A stretch of DNA of 35,762 bases from Akkermansia muciniphila (lineage in GTDB: Bacteria > Verrucomicrobiota > Verrucomicrobiia > Verrucomicrobiales > Akkermansiaceae): positions 1-35,762 of the forward strand of contig CAMAQB010000031.1 of the NCBI GenBank assembly GCA_945860285.1. Reading direction: 5' to 3'. Shown here one piece after another: positions 34,736 through 35,762 of this stretch (position 1 is its first letter; each line of letters begins with the position of its first letter). The notes beneath the pieces are model-generated. The model ran no database searches. It saw only the letters and a list, made by a program, of their open reading frames with translations, and had not been told where the DNA came from. The position numbers were made by a program, and so were the translations under genes.

Positions 34736-35326
34736 TCACTGCTCCGGCTGTTTGTCCTGCGCGACAACCTCTTCCGCAACAATGTTGTCAACGGGATCAT
34801 CCGCGCTTGGCGACGCTGCCGAATTTTCCAACAAATCAATCACCTCCTGCTGCATCGCCTCCACCTGATCGAGCGAGACATTGGGGTCGCGGATCAAAAA
34901 AACGTCGCCGTCCTTGCGGTGCTCATACACGCGGAGGATACCCGAGGGCATGTGCTGGGCATCGGTTTCCACCAAGACTTTCTGGCGTTCGAGCATCACC
35001 GCGAGGATGAACCGTACTTTTTCCATGTGTTCCTGATCCTCTTCGACCAGACGACGCAACAGGTCGATCGGACTCTCCTTGCTGACCTGCGCTTTTTCGT
35101 GCTGCACCGGCGCTTTGTAGATCGTTTTCCAGTGCGAAAAAACACCGGCCTCAGCTAGATCAACTTGCGCCCAGCCACCCGTGGAATAATCCCGACGCAG
35201 CCAGCCCGAGCTTTCGGGATCGGGAAAAAGTGCGGCGATGATTGTCTCGCCGTCAACAAACGCATCGCCGGTGACAATGCAATGATTGGTGCGCGATTTG
35301 ATATGCCATGATTCGCCGAAAGCCAT
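34736..35326 (-). CDS. Conserved hypothetical protein, 196 aa
   Basis: The N-terminus reads TNHCIVTGDAFVDGETIIAA, then GWLRRDYSTGGW. The pattern CxxTG...GE....L......RRDY...W is one I recall from small uncharacterised proteins of Verrucomicrobia and Planctomycetes, but I cannot name the family. Residues 82-170 are charged helices (SPIDLLRRLVEEDQEHMEKV, then SLDQVEAMQQEVIDLLE) that could form a coiled coil, ending in an acidic tail. There is no signal peptide. It has its own leaderless-type promoter and lies 150 bp upstream of the DUF6941-like gene on the same strand. Confidence 0.6.
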   Translation of the reverse strand: MAFGESWHIKSRTNHCIVTGDAFVDGETIIAALFPDPESSGWLRRDYSTGGWAQVDLAEAGVFSHWKTIYKAPVQHEKAQVSKESPIDLLRRLVEEDQEHMEKVRFILAVMLERQKVLVETDAQHMPSGILRVYEHRKDGDVFLIRDPNVSLDQVEAMQQEVIDLLENSAASPSADDPVDNIVAEEVVAQDKQPEQ

Positions 35327-35332
35327 GCGCTT

Positions 35333-35360
35333 TTCTTATCCGCATTCGGCAGGCAGGCAA
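35333..35360 (-). promoter_or_regulatory. Promoter of the 196-aa hypothetical gene (leaderless type)
   Basis: On the minus strand TTGCCT (35355-35360), a 16-nt spacer and TAAGAA (35333-35338) lie exactly 6 nt before the ATG at 35326. Confidence 0.4.
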
Positions 35361-35579
35361 GGCATTTCTCTTACGGTTCGTCCCAAGGCGGTCAAGTTCG
35401 GGCGATTAGCAATGGAGGGGGGTGCTGTCCCTGGCGATCCTGCGGGGGCGGGATGCTTTAGCCCCGATGATTCTTCATGGATTACCGGCTTTATTTGCGA
35501 ACGGGAGCGCGGGATGAAGGATGATTGCGTCAGGGTGATAAGAGGCCGCCCTCCACCGGAACGCTCGGAGATCATTCCC

Positions 35580-35609
35580 TGCCTTTTGAATGCCTGCCTT
35601 TTGAATGCC
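35580..35609 (+). repeat. Tandem duplication of a 15-bp unit
   Basis: TGCCTTTTGAATGCC occurs twice back to back (35580-35594, 35595-35609) without a mismatch. It is followed by TTTCAGGCAG, which can pair with CTGCC. Confidence 0.7.
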
Positions 35610-35701
35610 TTTCAGGCAGTAACTGTATTCCAAAAGCAACGGATTTTTTCGTTTTTTTGCGGTGTCTCTTTTGCTCGAGTCGGTGGCTTTGCCTGGCTTC
35701 C

Positions 35702-35719
35702 TTGGGGGCTAGCCCCCAA
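35702..35719. repeat. Perfect 18-bp palindrome
   Basis: TTGGGGGCTAGCCCCCAA is a perfect dyad, followed by ACCCCCAGG and then T-runs (GATTTTTCGCTTTTTT). It could form a strong hairpin of the terminator or insertion-element-end type. Its partner gene would lie beyond the window. Confidence 0.5.
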
Positions 35720-35762
35720 ACCCCCAGGATTTTTCGCTTTTTTACAGCAACGGCGGCATGGT

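Larger units (their letters stand above)
35361..35762. other. Terminal region without a recognised gene
   Basis: About 400 bp. A short minus-strand frame (35336-35575) shows no family resemblance. The region holds a 15-bp tandem duplication (35580-35609), two T-runs near 35643-35660 and 35735-35745, and the palindrome at 35702-35719. Confidence 0.4.

Overview
The window reads as chromosomal DNA of a Verrucomicrobia-type (PVC superphylum) bacterium. The taxonomic clues are a large secreted SGNH / beta-propeller / cytochrome c fusion of the 'PVC-type heme-binding CxxCH' kind, a Minf_1886-type small protein beside a DNA polymerase III delta' subunit, a secreted FAD-dependent oxidoreductase with an N-terminal beta-sandwich, and an extracellular protein carrying a DSDQD..NLLEFAL..DP linker. 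These are family-level recognitions made by eye, with no database search.

Layout. 1-2.7 kb is accessory: the 3' end of an ISL3-like transposase, a secreted trypsin-like protease, a repeat-bearing non-coding stretch and a small conserved protein. 2.7-8.6 kb holds uvrC facing away from an exbB-exbD-TPR envelope operon, then a small membrane protein. 8.8-11.2 kb has a Minf_1886-type gene with holB, converging on a Gfo/Idh/MocA oxidoreductase. 11.2-14.6 kb has uvrB divergent from a peptidoglycan amidase coupled to a cysteine-cluster (YkgJ-like) gene. 14.6-15.6 kb has an RbsD/FucU-like lipoprotein followed by a stand-alone RNase III-like domain. 16-20.6 kb has the FAD oxidoreductase converging on a tightly overlapped parB - glutaminyl cyclase - M14 peptidase operon. 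20.7-25.6 kb has a YbhE-type lactonase divergent from homoserine dehydrogenase, pdxJ, and rseP. After rseP comes a C39-like protease gene broken by an in-frame stop. 26.4-31.4 kb has a beta-CASP RNase-like protein and the PVC cytochrome fusion. 31.6-33.2 kb is a small low-GC block with an HNH gene, lying against the 3' end of a tRNA-Val and ending at a degenerate copy of that 3' end. 33.3-35.3 kb has an SDR enzyme and two conserved hypothetical proteins.

Together most genes are housekeeping (nucleotide excision repair, replication, segregation, amino-acid and B6 synthesis, envelope energetics and proteolysis). Secreted or lipid-anchored enzymes are interspersed among them.

The two observations I consider most worth following are these. 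First, many first-in-transcript genes carry a TTGNNN-16/17-TANNNN promoter whose -10 box ends only 5-11 nt (usually exactly 6) before the start codon. This implies leaderless mRNAs, and it also decides several start codons. Second, the tRNA-Val-associated block carries a GYF2-like/TerB-like/PH-like/HNH protein and looks like a minimal integrated island.
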